Below are positions 8,348 through 16,122 of a stretch of DNA of 37,273 nucleotides, in pieces; position 1 is the first letter of the stretch, and every line of letters begins with the position of its first letter. The stretch spans positions 1 through 37,273 of IMG/VR virus record IMGVR_UViG_3300021961_000267; one strand, 5' to 3'. A program made the translations under genes and the position numbers. Source of the stretch: a virus. Below the pieces are notes generated by a model that saw nothing but the letters and a program-made list of their open reading frames with translations, searched no databases and had not been told where the DNA came from.

Positions 8348-8505
8348 AGTGCCTCTTTTTTGTTCTTTTCATTCCACCACTTAAACATGAAAACAGGAAT
8401 GCCTGAGATATGCTCAGCCTTCTCGAACTTCTCCTCGATATTAAGGTCGGGAAAAAGCAGATTAACTTCTTTTAAAGCATACTCGATTTCGTTACTAAGC
8501 TGCAT
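8344..8505 (-). CDS. Small hypothetical protein
   Basis: The frame is open further upstream, but the ATG at 8505 is the best start because it gives a small overlap (11 bases) with the preceding gene and has a GAAGAA purine stretch upstream; the product is then 53 residues, beginning MQLSNEIEYALKEVNLLFP. It ends in a lysine-rich KWWNEKNKKEAL and its stop overlaps the carbamoyltransferase start (ATGA). No domain is recognised. Confidence 0.6.
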   Translation of the reverse strand: MQLSNEIEYALKEVNLLFPDLNIEEKFEKAEHISGIPVFMFKWWNEKNKKEAL

Positions 8506-8728
8506 CTGCCTGTTCTTCCCCACCTGGCTGAGGATCACGTTGACCAGTCTTTGTTGCAATAAGAGTAACCAAAAGAGGGTCACGTTCTTTCTTTAGCCAA
8601 ACATTGAGGTAGTTCATTTCCATTTCGTCGAGTTCAATATTATCGACGTGAAAACGAATCATAGTATCAAGCATTGCTGCCAATTTAAACATCTTTGCAT
8701 CTACATGCGTCATATCACTATCTGCCAT
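8495..8728 (-). CDS. Small acidic hypothetical protein, first gene of its operon
   Basis: A 77-residue acidic protein with helical periodicity (MFKLAAMLDTMIRFHVDNIELDEMEMNYLNVWLKK is covered by residues 13-47) and a loose tail ending in GEEQADAA. The ATG at 8728 is preceded by a good AGGAGTG ribosome site. A promoter-like pair lies 33-61 bases upstream, so this gene probably leads the carbamoyltransferase/radical SAM transcript. Function unknown. Confidence 0.6.
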   Translation of the reverse strand: MADSDMTHVDAKMFKLAAMLDTMIRFHVDNIELDEMEMNYLNVWLKKERDPLLVTLIATKTGQRDPQPGGEEQADAA

Positions 8729-8760
8729 TTTTCACTCCTTTATAACTAAGCAGTAATGTA

Positions 8761-8789
8761 AACATAATGTGTACATGTTATTTAGTCAA
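8761..8789 (-). promoter_or_regulatory. Sigma70-like promoter; also a CTAAATA late-type motif
   Basis: On the minus strand TTGACT (8789-8784) is separated by 17 bases from TATGTT (8766-8761), upstream of the gene starting at 8728. The same stretch contains CTAAATA (8785-8779), a motif reported for late promoters of some marine T4-like phages. Either reading puts a promoter in this 63-base gap, the only spacer of note between 8344 and 12503. Confidence 0.4.
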
Positions 8790-8791
8790 CA

Positions 8792-9415
8792 CTAATTTGA
8801 ACCAAAATCAATTAAATTATTTTCACTAAATCCCCACTGTCTCTCTTGACACTGCCAACACTCATTACATCTACCAGATGTCTTCTCGGTACAAGAGTGG
8901 GAATAATTTACAATGTAATCCAGTTTCAACTCACTAACCATTCTTACTGTATCTTTTTTAGTTAACCGTCCGAATGGTCTTTTATATTTTTGATCTCTTT
9001 TTTCTGCTATTTCCGAGCCAGATCTATCTGGCGATCTAGTAGTCCAAACACCATTGTATCTCGACTCAATTACTATAGGAGGGTTTGTTGTATTTCCACT
9101 ATACAACACATCAACTTTATCTATGTAATGTTCTTTGATCCATTTGTATGCTTCTCTACCAGAAACACCTAAATTAGTAATTTCATCATATTCATCTTTA
9201 TACGGAATCATAACCGACTCATATGTATTACTGTTAAAATTATTATTTGAAATTATACGCTTAACATTATCAACACTTCCATCTGGTTTATCCATCGTAA
9301 ACAAAATAAAATGACTATTATCATTTGCATTGCATAATAGGTGAAGCAACAATGCACTATCAAATCCACCTGACAATAGAAGCCCAATCGTTTTGTGTTT
9401 TTCAAATTCTATCAT
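8792..9415 (-). CDS. QueC-like PP-loop ATPase (copy 1, intact motif)
   Basis: A 207-residue member of the N-type ATP pyrophosphatase family, closest in layout to QueC (7-cyano-7-deazaguanine synthase). The PP-loop S15-GGFD-S20 is intact. The C-terminal zinc site C175-x7-C183-x2-C186-x2-C189 has the QueC spacing, followed by ERQWGF. QueC turns a carboxylate into an amide and nitrile using ATP and ammonia. The central part is not close to typical QueC, and no queD, queE or folE lies in this window, so the true substrate may differ. A paralogue with 45-50 percent-looking similarity by eye lies two genes upstream. The start ATG has a perfect GGAGG site. Confidence 0.75.
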   Translation of the reverse strand: MIEFEKHKTIGLLLSGGFDSALLLHLLCNANDNSHFILFTMDKPDGSVDNVKRIISNNNFNSNTYESVMIPYKDEYDEITNLGVSGREAYKWIKEHYIDKVDVLYSGNTTNPPIVIESRYNGVWTTRSPDRSGSEIAEKRDQKYKRPFGRLTKKDTVRMVSELKLDYIVNYSHSCTEKTSGRCNECWQCQERQWGFSENNLIDFGSN

Positions 9416-9424
9416 AGAAACCTC

Positions 9425-10357
9425 CTATGTTACAGTAATAGACAGATCAGGTTTTGTTCGTGCATCACCGTCAAAATTCCATTTTACGTTATAAACAATT
9501 TTTCCATTGTCTCTAACTACATTTTGTACTCTTTTAAAATCATCCCTGAAAAAAGTTCTATAAGGATATCCGTCTACTACTCCTCCATCATATCGTCTAA
9601 AAACTCCTCTGCCCCAATCAATGTGAAGATGTCTAAATCCATCCCAGAATCCTATATTAGATTTTGGAATATTTCTTTCGCTTACTTCAGGAAAATAATG
9701 ATCATATAATGCTTTTTTTCCTCCAGATCTTTCCCAGCTATCATTATCAGGAACTAAAGGTAAAGATTTTTCAATAAAATCATCTACAAAAAAAGCAGCC
9801 TCTATAAGAGGATTAGCCTGGAAAAAATTTATACATTCAGATCTGTACATATATGAAATTAAAATATTTGCACATGATTGATCGAATAGGAGTTTGCTAC
9901 CATGCGTTTTAATTGGAACTGTTTGACCAGCTCTAATGCACACATCATTAACCGGATCTACATCTGGGTAATGAGATTGGATAGCAAAAAAAGCAGAATA
10001 TGGTAATTTGTCAGTAACAAATTTATAATCATCAGATTTTTCATATTCTTCCATATCGACATCGTACATCACTACATCATCTTCAAAAATATTATTGCTT
10101 TCGTAATGATTTACTAACTTGCCTTTAAAAAAGTATCTAATGTGCACTCTTTTAACTGGGATGTTCATATGTCTGAATACCCAACTTATTATTTGACTAT
10201 CGGCTCCTCCGCTGTGAAGAAAAATAAGATTTTTATTAGTCGAGTCTCTAATTTGTTGCGCAGTGTAAAAACATGCCTCTCTAAGAGACCATTGTTTATA
10301 TTTTCCATTAATTGTAAGAGAAGCTCCTATGTGATCATATGTACAATCGAAGTTCAT
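9425..10357 (-). CDS. PP-loop ATPase, asparagine-synthase-like
   Basis: A 310-residue protein with one PP-loop (LHSGGADSQ, S49 to S54) after an N-terminal stretch that ends in WSLREACFYTAQQI. This adenylating motif is shared by asparagine synthetase, QueC, TilS and related enzymes that activate a carboxyl or carbonyl. It lacks the glutamine amidotransferase domain of asparagine synthetases and the zinc cysteines of QueC. It lies between two QueC-like genes, two bases after one and nine before the other, so the three probably act in one pathway. The specific reaction is unknown. Confidence 0.7.
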   Translation of the reverse strand: MNFDCTYDHIGASLTINGKYKQWSLREACFYTAQQIRDSTNKNLIFLHSGGADSQIISWVFRHMNIPVKRVHIRYFFKGKLVNHYESNNIFEDDVVMYDVDMEEYEKSDDYKFVTDKLPYSAFFAIQSHYPDVDPVNDVCIRAGQTVPIKTHGSKLLFDQSCANILISYMYRSECINFFQANPLIEAAFFVDDFIEKSLPLVPDNDSWERSGGKKALYDHYFPEVSERNIPKSNIGFWDGFRHLHIDWGRGVFRRYDGGVVDGYPYRTFFRDDFKRVQNVVRDNGKIVYNVKWNFDGDARTKPDLSITVT

Positions 10358-10359
10358 AG

Positions 10360-11037
10360 CTAATTAACACCCGTGTCAGTTAAATTGTTTTCGCTAAATG
10401 CCCATTCCCTTTCTTTACATTGCCAGCACTGATTACATCTACCAAAGTGTATCTGTGTGCAAGTATGGGAATAATTTACAATGTAATCAAGCAGTACATT
10501 GTTACGACCAACATAATCCACTAGAGACCCACTAATCGAATCAATTATATCTTTTTTAGTTGACTGTATAAAAGGCATTGTAAATTTAAACACATTTTTT
10601 TCAACTGTTTCTGAGCCAGATCTATCTGGAGCAGCAAAATGTGTCTGTAATGCAATAGGAGGGTTTTTTGTATTGCCACTATACAATACATCGACTTTAT
10701 CTAAGAAATTATCTGTTACCCACTGATATGATTTTTTGAAGGCTTCCAAATTAGCTTTAAATTTATCAGCAAGATTAATTATAGGCTGTCCGTTAATAAT
10801 AGGAGGTGTGTATTCGTTTTTAAAAGGTACAATGATTGATTCATAAGTATTGTTGTTGAAATTGGTATGAGATATTATTTTCTTCATATGTGGAATACAC
10901 CCATCACGTGTATCCAACGTAAGCAATATAAAATGACTTTGGTCATTTATTTCACATAATTGATGAAGTAGGAAAGCACTAACAATCCCACCCGACAACA
11001 AAAGTCCAATGGTCTTATGTCTTGCAAGTTCTACCAT
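10360..11037 (-). CDS. QueC-like PP-loop protein (copy 2, altered motif)
   Basis: A 225-residue paralogue of the protein at 8792-9415: the same KHKTIGLLLSGG-type start (here RHKTIGLLLSGG), the same LDYIVNYSH block, and the same zinc site C193-x7-C201-x2-C204-x2-C207. The PP-loop reads SGGIVS instead of SGGxDS: codon 19 is GTT (Val) where copy 1 has GAT (Asp), a single-base difference. That Asp is nearly invariant in ATP pyrophosphatases, so this copy may be inactive or regulatory, unless it is a sequencing error. It starts on the stop codon of the radical SAM gene (TAATG). About 20 residues longer than copy 1 in the middle. Confidence 0.72.
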   Translation of the reverse strand: MVELARHKTIGLLLSGGIVSAFLLHQLCEINDQSHFILLTLDTRDGCIPHMKKIISHTNFNNNTYESIIVPFKNEYTPPIINGQPIINLADKFKANLEAFKKSYQWVTDNFLDKVDVLYSGNTKNPPIALQTHFAAPDRSGSETVEKNVFKFTMPFIQSTKKDIIDSISGSLVDYVGRNNVLLDYIVNYSHTCTQIHFGRCNQCWQCKEREWAFSENNLTDTGVN

Positions 11038-12503
11038 TACAAATTAATCATCCTATTATAATATAGATCTTTTAATCTATATAGACGATCGATACTATCC
11101 TCTAAACTCCATGTTCCATTATCAAAATCTTCTAATTTATAACCTAAATTTTGCATTCTATTAAAGAAAGTAAATTGAAATCTTGTTCTTTTCTTTTTTA
11201 ACAACACATTGTACCAATGTTCTTTAACTATCTCTTCAGCTCTATATTCATTTAACCATTTGCTGTGCCACTTTCCATGTTCATCAAACCAATAACCATA
11301 CTTTTCTAAATCCATACCCATAGATGAATTTTTACTAAGTCTCAGAGGTGTGGGAGAAAAACTATCTAAAGGACAATCGTCTCTTGATAGCCAATCCAAT
11401 GTCTGCTGTATTGTGTCCTCAGTATCATAGGGTAACCCTATTATAAATCCAGATGTAGTAATTATATCTTTCCATCCAGGTACCTGTTTTAGTTGATACA
11501 AACCATCCTTTAGCTTTTCGGGATCCATTCCTTTACCAATTGTTTTTCCAGACTGATGGTTTAGTGTTTCTATACCAAAGAAAACACTTCTCATGCCACT
11601 TTCATAAAGTAAAGGAGCCGTATGCATCTTAGAAATAAGTATATCAGCTCGAGCATAGGTGCTAAAAGTAAGATCAAAAGGTAGTTTTGTAAATTCTTTA
11701 TGTAATGCTTGTACCTTTTCCACACTATCATTATACGTGTCATCTGCAAACATGAATCCTTCAGATCCATACAAGAAGTTTGCCTCTTTAAGATCATTTC
11801 CAATTACTTCAGGAGCTCTATTAAATTCCCACAGTTTTTTATTAAGTATTGGATAATTACAAAAAGCACATTTGAAGATACATCCTCTTGCTATTTCCAT
11901 AGGAAGATGTTCACCTTCGAAGATAAGATCGTTATTAGTAAATCTTATTCTACTGTTTGTAAAATTATTTACTTGATAATCCCTTTCTCTTACGATCTTC
12001 ACATTACCTGATTGTTCGTATTTTAAAGGTTCGCCATATTTTAAATTTTTATATAAATGAGATATTGACACATCACTCTGATTTATAAAAACATAATCTA
12101 CAAATTTATTCCAAGGATCAGCAAGAGCGTTTCCTGCTTTATGACCGCCTATAACAATTTTTGAATTTGAAACTGATTTAATCGTTTCAAAAATATCTAA
12201 AATATCTTCTCTTCCAAAAGTATCTTCCCAGCCAGAATTAGAAAGAAGGGATTGCTTTTCCAGTCTACTCTTTTTCAGAGCATTACTAATAAGAAAGGTA
12301 CAAGAAAAACCAACAAACAACGTTTTGCTGTTGATAAACTTATCAATTATAGCAGAGATTTCTGTTTTGTCCCACTTGGTGAAAAATTCTACTATCTGAA
12401 CATCAGCTCCTAACTGTCTTAATTCAGTAGCAACTCTATATGTTCCAGCGTATCTTCCAAATCCCCCATGTGACACATCTGTAAAAATTACTATTTCTGC
12501 CAA
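11037..12503 (-). CDS. Radical SAM enzyme with N-terminal B12-binding-like domain
   Basis: A 488-residue protein. Residues 1-150 look like a Rossmann-type cobalamin-binding domain (VATELRQLGADVQIVEF, then IVIGGHKAGN) but lack the DxHxxG cobalamin ligand motif. The radical SAM core starts at C208-IFK-C212-AF-C215, with FADDTYNDS and FFGIETLN as later strand motifs of B12-dependent radical SAM methylases. It begins with TTG at 12503, behind an AAAGG site. The stop overlaps the next gene (TAATG). It is the upstream gene of the three PP-loop genes; together they suggest a modification pathway. The substrate is unknown. Confidence 0.8.
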   Translation of the reverse strand: MAEIVIFTDVSHGGFGRYAGTYRVATELRQLGADVQIVEFFTKWDKTEISAIIDKFINSKTLFVGFSCTFLISNALKKSRLEKQSLLSNSGWEDTFGREDILDIFETIKSVSNSKIVIGGHKAGNALADPWNKFVDYVFINQSDVSISHLYKNLKYGEPLKYEQSGNVKIVRERDYQVNNFTNSRIRFTNNDLIFEGEHLPMEIARGCIFKCAFCNYPILNKKLWEFNRAPEVIGNDLKEANFLYGSEGFMFADDTYNDSVEKVQALHKEFTKLPFDLTFSTYARADILISKMHTAPLLYESGMRSVFFGIETLNHQSGKTIGKGMDPEKLKDGLYQLKQVPGWKDIITTSGFIIGLPYDTEDTIQQTLDWLSRDDCPLDSFSPTPLRLSKNSSMGMDLEKYGYWFDEHGKWHSKWLNEYRAEEIVKEHWYNVLLKKKRTRFQFTFFNRMQNLGYKLEDFDNGTWSLEDSIDRLYRLKDLYYNRMINL

Positions 12504-12525
12504 ATACCTTTACCTTATAAAAAAA

Positions 12526-12601
12526 TGGCGTCCCCTGCACGATTCGAACGTGCGACCCACAGCTTAGAAGGCTGTTGCTCTATCCACTGAGCTAAGGAGA
12601 C
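12526..12601 (-). tRNA. tRNA-Arg (anticodon TCT)
   Basis: A 76-base cloverleaf on the minus strand: acceptor stem GTCTCCT/AGGGGAC (one G-T pair), anticodon loop CTTCTAA with TCT, T-loop TTCGAAT, and an encoded CCA end. It reads AGA, a favoured arginine codon in A+T-rich genes. It lies between the radical SAM gene and the phosphoribosyltransferase gene on the same strand. Confidence 0.95.
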
Positions 12602-12635
12602 GAATAACATTAATCTTCTACCTTGATATATGTCG

Positions 12636-13100
12636 TCATTCTTGTGGCTCCCAAGGAAAAATAACCCATTCATCAGTTGTTAAATGGTTAACATTGTAGT
12701 CAGCCTTGAATTTTGATGAGTGTCGGTCGAACAAACATGCAAATCTAACGTGTTTTTCGACCTCTTCGAGGCTAAAATATATCCAATCCTCCCAAATCGA
12801 CTGAAAAGTCTTGCCAGAATCGTTAATATCATCGACAATTAGGATATTTTTGCCTTGTTTACCTATAAAATCATCAATTAAATCGTATCTATGATGATTT
12901 TCAGCGCCATCACGAGTCTGCCAAACCATCATATCACATGGAATACCGCTCATATGTGACAAATATACCGCTGGAACAGCACCTCCACGGACAATACCAA
13001 GAATTAAATCTGGATACCATTCGTCTTTTAGGTTAAGAAGGTCCCAGTATAGCATGTTTGTGTCGCGCAAAAATTGTTCATTTGTGTAAATTTTGGCCAT
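12636..13100 (-). CDS. Type I phosphoribosyltransferase (Gpt-like)
   Basis: A 154-residue phosphoribosyltransferase. The PRPP-binding loop ILIVDDINDSGKTF is textbook for type I enzymes, and DLILGIVRGGAVPAVYLSH is the first PRPP contact loop. Size and the WVIFPWE ending resemble xanthine-guanine phosphoribosyltransferase (Gpt), which also ends in FPWE. It would salvage a purine base with PRPP to a nucleotide. The active-site hood is not clear enough to name the base. It starts at ATG 13100, overlapping the HEXXH gene by 23 bases, and the tRNA-Arg lies just downstream. Confidence 0.82.
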   Translation of the reverse strand: MAKIYTNEQFLRDTNMLYWDLLNLKDEWYPDLILGIVRGGAVPAVYLSHMSGIPCDMMVWQTRDGAENHHRYDLIDDFIGKQGKNILIVDDINDSGKTFQSIWEDWIYFSLEEVEKHVRFACLFDRHSSKFKADYNVNHLTTDEWVIFPWEPQE

Positions 13101-13560
13101 TTTCTTTGTATTCCTTCAATAACAGTTCTTGCAACTCATATGCCTCATCTTCATGAGGTGCATCATCATAGTCTACATCTGTAACATCAACACCTTTAAA
13201 TGTTTTTGTGTATTTTCCTCTCGGGTATCTATCTTTCAATTCTTCAGTAGCAAACTGTTTGACATGAACCATCTCATGAAAAATAGTGAGCTCTAGCTCA
13301 TCTTCCCAATCATAGTGGTTAGAAGGCTCAAACACTCGATTACTTATTTCTATAGAGAAAGTTCTAGGACGAACATACTCGTCTTCCCATGTAGCAAACC
13401 CACCAGCATTACCATCTAATTGGTCATTGAATTCTACTAATATTTCACAGTTGTTCGCTAGACGCTTGTTCATCAGCCTGTAAGCTGCCCACTGAATTGC
13501 TTTATGTACTCTCTGCTCCATTTGTGGATTCGGAGCGTTCTCTATCTCGATGTAAGTCAT
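13078..13560 (-). CDS. HEXXH zinc metallopeptidase-like protein (SprT-like)
   Basis: A 160-residue protein with the zinc-binding motif H95-EMV-H99 in TIFHEMVHVKQF; a third ligand is probably a Glu or His further on. The single-domain size and 'HEMVH.KQ' form resemble phage SprT-like or minigluzincin proteins. I chose the ATG at 13560 because GAGGAG lies 8 bases upstream; the frame itself is open to 13602. The start lies inside the end of the YkgJ-like gene (59 base overlap). A processing peptidase for a phage or host protein is plausible; the target is not known. Confidence 0.68.
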   Translation of the reverse strand: MTYIEIENAPNPQMEQRVHKAIQWAAYRLMNKRLANNCEILVEFNDQLDGNAGGFATWEDEYVRPRTFSIEISNRVFEPSNHYDWEDELELTIFHEMVHVKQFATEELKDRYPRGKYTKTFKGVDVTDVDYDDAPHEDEAYELQELLLKEYKENGQNLHK

Positions 13561-13951
13561 CGTCGTTCTCCTCAGCGTATAAGGGGACCTTACCTTCACC
13601 AAACTTTTTTGTCAACAGAGAAAATACAAAATTAAAATATTCTGGCATTAATTTTTTAGAGTTTGACCACTCAAAACAATTGTACCTTGAACAAATTGAA
13701 GGTCTATTTTTATAGATTCTACATTTAAGATCTGGCATTAAGTTTGAACACCAATTAACAACTTTAAGAGACTTACGTTCAGGATTGGATTCAACAAAAG
13801 ATCTCGGAGACAATTCAAACATTGCCTCTAAATAATCCTTTTGCTCTGGACTATAACTATGATGCCAAGTAGTTTTACAACATCTTCCGCACTGAGTGCA
13901 TATATCACCAGTAATTAATTTAGGATCTAGATCCTTCCAATCATCGCTCAC
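13502..13951 (-). CDS. YkgJ-like zinc or iron-sulfur cysteine-cluster protein
   Basis: A 149-residue protein with the YkgJ/UPF0153 cysteine pattern: ICTQCGRCCKTTW near residue 18, WCSNL..LKCRIY near 70, and RPSICSRYNCFEW near 85. The family is proposed to bind zinc or a metal cluster via eight cysteines; seven to eight are seen here. Function is not established; members are often found with methyltransferases or oxidases. The C-terminal tail (DDDLHRDRERSESTNG) is charged and probably disordered. It ends 59 bases inside the next gene, an unusually long overlap. Confidence 0.72.
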   Translation of the reverse strand: MSDDWKDLDPKLITGDICTQCGRCCKTTWHHSYSPEQKDYLEAMFELSPRSFVESNPERKSLKVVNWCSNLMPDLKCRIYKNRPSICSRYNCFEWSNSKKLMPEYFNFVFSLLTKKFGEGKVPLYAEENDDDLHRDRERSESTNGAEST

Positions 13952-14186
13952 GTTTTTCCCTTATCTTTGTCATGGGTTCATACCATTCTATAATAAGACC
14001 GATTGCATCAATACAATCACTAACATAAATGTTGTCTGCTTGTTTATCTTCAAATCTAACCCTAGCAGCTGGGTCGTTATAATCTCGTTCTAAGAAATGT
14101 TTGAATGTCAGGAGCTCCTCTCTTACAACCTTGTCAATCTGATGTGATTCTAACTCTATAATTGACACTACAATCTCCTTGATCAA
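13941..14186 (-). CDS. Small hypothetical protein
   Basis: An 81-residue helical protein (EIVVSIIELESHQIDKVVREELLTFKHFLERDY occupies residues 4-36). The start ATG at 14186 overlaps the stop of the dehydrogenase gene (ATGA), and the end overlaps the YkgJ-like gene by 11 bases. Its first helix could form a coiled coil. No domain is recognised. Confidence 0.65.
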   Translation of the reverse strand: MIKEIVVSIIELESHQIDKVVREELLTFKHFLERDYNDPAARVRFEDKQADNIYVSDCIDAIGLIIEWYEPMTKIREKRER

Positions 14187-14968
14187 ATATCTTCGTACCT
14201 GTAATTTATACTATTGAACGAAACTGCTTCCTCTAACAATGAAAGATCAGACCGATTGTCACTTGCAAAAGAAAGTAGAGCTCTCGTATCTTTAGGAAAA
14301 CATGCTCCACCGAAACCTCTTTTTCCATCAGTTCCAGGAACCTTAGTATGAGAAGGTCCTATTCTTTTATCAGTAGCTACAACATCTCTAATATAATCAT
14401 AATCCATTCCACTAGAATCACATAGATCTCTCAATTGATTAAACCATGTAACCTTAGTAGCAAGAAAACTATTAATCGTATACTTAACCATACTTGCTTC
14501 TCTAATAGACATATAATAAGTAGTGCATGGTTGAACATTGCTATTGTTTATGTAAGCATTAGAAACCCACTTACACTTATCGTACTCACCACCAAAAACA
14601 TGAAATTGAGGATTTACAAAGTCGTAGTTAGCGTTATCTTGTGTCAAAAACTCAGGATTATAAACAAACTTTCTCGAATAGCATACATCGTAAGCTACAT
14701 CAGGGGTCATTGTAGATTTAACGACAGTAATTCCGCTATTAATATCTGCCAATTCATCTGCAACGGTATCTACAATTGATCTATCAACTCTACCATTTAA
14801 TGTAGGAGTAGGAACACATACAAATGTCAGTTCCGGTTTAAAATTTTTGACATCACTAACTTTTGTATCCAACTTAGGATCTATAAGCTGAAGTTCATTA
14901 TCCCCATGGGTGAACCCATGTGCAACTGCACTTCCAACGAACCCGCATCCTACAATAGAGATCCTCAT
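14183..14968 (-). CDS. UDP-sugar 6-dehydrogenase-like, lacking the C-terminal domain
   Basis: A 261-residue member of the UDP-glucose/GDP-mannose dehydrogenase family, which oxidises a sugar nucleotide to a uronate with NAD. Residues 7-12 are GCGFVG (Rossmann NAD site), YNPEFL and the catalytic-cysteine motif GFGGACFPKD are in place. Normal members have 390-450 residues; this one stops just after the central helical dimer domain and lacks the UDP-binding C-terminal domain. Short phage forms of this type are known to me, so it may not be a broken gene, but activity on UDP-sugar is uncertain. It would supply a uronate for the glycosyltransferase in the same block. Confidence 0.78.
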   Translation of the reverse strand: MRISIVGCGFVGSAVAHGFTHGDNELQLIDPKLDTKVSDVKNFKPELTFVCVPTPTLNGRVDRSIVDTVADELADINSGITVVKSTMTPDVAYDVCYSRKFVYNPEFLTQDNANYDFVNPQFHVFGGEYDKCKWVSNAYINNSNVQPCTTYYMSIREASMVKYTINSFLATKVTWFNQLRDLCDSSGMDYDYIRDVVATDKRIGPSHTKVPGTDGKRGFGGACFPKDTRALLSFASDNRSDLSLLEEAVSFNSINYRYEDI

Positions 14969-14981
14969 TATATAATCCTTT

Positions 14982-15128
14982 CTAGTCCGAAATCCCTCGA
15001 CCCTTCCAATACGTCCTAACTACCAATTCCATATTTTCTTTTATGAACTCGTCACTCCAATTCATTTCATTTCGAGCCCAAGCTAGAATCTCTTCCCATA
15101 CTTGAGATTCTAATAATGTTTGTGCCAT
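14982..15128 (-). CDS. 48-residue hypothetical protein
   Basis: A small gene missed at a 60-residue cutoff: ATG at 15128 with AGGAGAA six bases upstream and TAG at 14982, so 48 codons. It begins MAQTLLESQVWEEILAWARNE and contains four tryptophans and mixed charges. It is the first gene after tRNA-Thr on the leftward transcript. No domain is recognised. The strong ribosome site and lack of any other gene in the 170-base gap support it. Confidence 0.6.
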   Translation of the reverse strand: MAQTLLESQVWEEILAWARNEMNWSDEFIKENMELVVRTYWKGRGISD

Positions 15129-15140
15129 ATTATTCTCCTA

Positions 15141-15216
15141 TGGTGCCTGAAGAGAGACTCGAACTCCCGACCTGAGGTTTACAAAACCCCTGCTCTACCA
15201 ACTGAGCTATTCAGGC
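15141..15216 (-). tRNA. tRNA-Thr (anticodon TGT)
   Basis: A 76-base cloverleaf on the minus strand: acceptor GCCTGAA/TTCAGGC, anticodon loop TTTGTAA with TGT, T-loop TTCGAGT, D-arm AGCTCAGTTGGTAGAGC and an encoded CCA end. It reads ACA threonine codons. A promoter-like sequence lies 33-61 bases upstream. Confidence 0.95.
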
Positions 15217-15248
15217 TTTTTAAATAACCTAACTAGCAACAGTTTAAC

Positions 15249-15277
15249 AATATAATACACAAATGATATAATGTAAA
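15249..15277 (-). promoter_or_regulatory. Sigma70-like promoter upstream of tRNA-Thr
   Basis: On the minus strand TTTACA (15277-15272), within a T4-early-like GTTTACA, is 17 bases from TATATT (15254-15249). It would drive tRNA-Thr and the leftward genes below. The rest of the 228-base gap 15217-15444 is A+T rich, without a credible gene. Confidence 0.4.
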
Positions 15278-15406
15278 CAGTTTTAAGAATTAATTTTCCA
15301 AAAACTGTAAAGGGACATGGTATCACTATGACCTCATTGCTAAACAACTAGTAGTTATCATAACCAAGATTATAAACAATTTAATTACCATTAATCTTCC
15401 TTCTTT

Positions 15407-15414
15407 GATAAATA
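15407..15414 (+). promoter_or_regulatory. T4-type late promoter motif GATAAATA
   Basis: GATAAATA lies 31 bases before the ATG at 15445 and matches the NATAAATA form of the T4 late promoter (-10 only). It points to the lone rightward gene here, which would otherwise lack a promoter. Confidence 0.45.
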
Positions 15415-15444
15415 TATCTAGTAAAACGGTTTGTGAGATACTTA

Positions 15445-16122
15445 ATGACATATTTTGAAAAAATTAATATTAATGTAGACAAAAAAAGACTTGTAAAGTA
15501 TATAGATCAACTTAAAACGTTGCATCCAAACCCCCACTTCCCCTACAGACCAGGATATGGTGGATGGTCGTTACAGTCAACAGAAATAAATGGTAGTTAT
15601 GCTGACTGTTGGAAAGTTAGTCGTTATTTTAACACACCAACAGAGAACACCAGTCCTTCGATTGAACGTGAAGATATATTAAATCAGAAATACAGTACTG
15701 ATTGTAGGTTTGGTTATATATCTGAAATAATGGATCAATTGGAATCTTTAGGATTCCTTCTTAGAAGATCTAGAATTGCAATGATGCCTGGGAGGGATGG
15801 AACTAAAATTCATAGGGACTGTGACGATGACATATACCGAGTTAGAATTCATGTTCCTATAATTACAAATAACCATTGTTATCATATATGGTACAACAAC
15901 GAAGGCGATCAAGAATTACATAGAGAACATTTATCACCTGGAAATGTATATGCTATCAAAGTTAACAATGTTCACCAAGCGATTAATGATGGTTTGACGA
16001 CAAGGTATCATTTAGTAATGACTGCCTGGGATATCAATGGTTACACTGAAACTATGAAGTTCAAATCAGACGTCGCGACATTGTATGCTGGAGGAGCTGG
16101 TCAAAAACAATTAGGTCTTTAA
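15445..16122 (+). CDS. Aspartyl/asparaginyl beta-hydroxylase-like 2OG-Fe(II) protein (copy 1)
   Basis: A 225-residue cupin-fold dioxygenase resembling aspartyl/asparaginyl beta-hydroxylases. The iron ligands H123-R-D125 (in KIHRDCD) and H177 (NNVHQAIN) and the 2-oxoglutarate contact R187 (TTRYHLV) are all present. The family hydroxylates protein side chains or small molecules; the substrate here is unknown. I chose ATG 15445 over GTG 15433 because of the beginning MTYFEKI and the late promoter spacing. It is the only rightward gene among leftward neighbours and its TAA stop overlaps the opposing stop within TTAA. A second, longer paralogue lies at 26608-27378. Confidence 0.75.
   Translation: MTYFEKININVDKKRLVKYIDQLKTLHPNPHFPYRPGYGGWSLQSTEINGSYADCWKVSRYFNTPTENTSPSIEREDILNQKYSTDCRFGYISEIMDQLESLGFLLRRSRIAMMPGRDGTKIHRDCDDDIYRVRIHVPIITNNHCYHIWYNNEGDQELHREHLSPGNVYAIKVNNVHQAINDGLTTRYHLVMTAWDINGYTETMKFKSDVATLYAGGAGQKQLGL

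Noticed and set aside
9425-10357. Asparagine synthetase by name
   Set aside because: Only the PP-loop is shared; no amidotransferase domain or Asp-binding residues. Reported as a PP-loop ATPase only.
8792-11037. A 7-deazaguanine DNA modification pathway
   Set aside because: The two QueC-like proteins alone do not show it; FolE, QueD, QueE and DpdA are not in the window. Kept as a possibility only.
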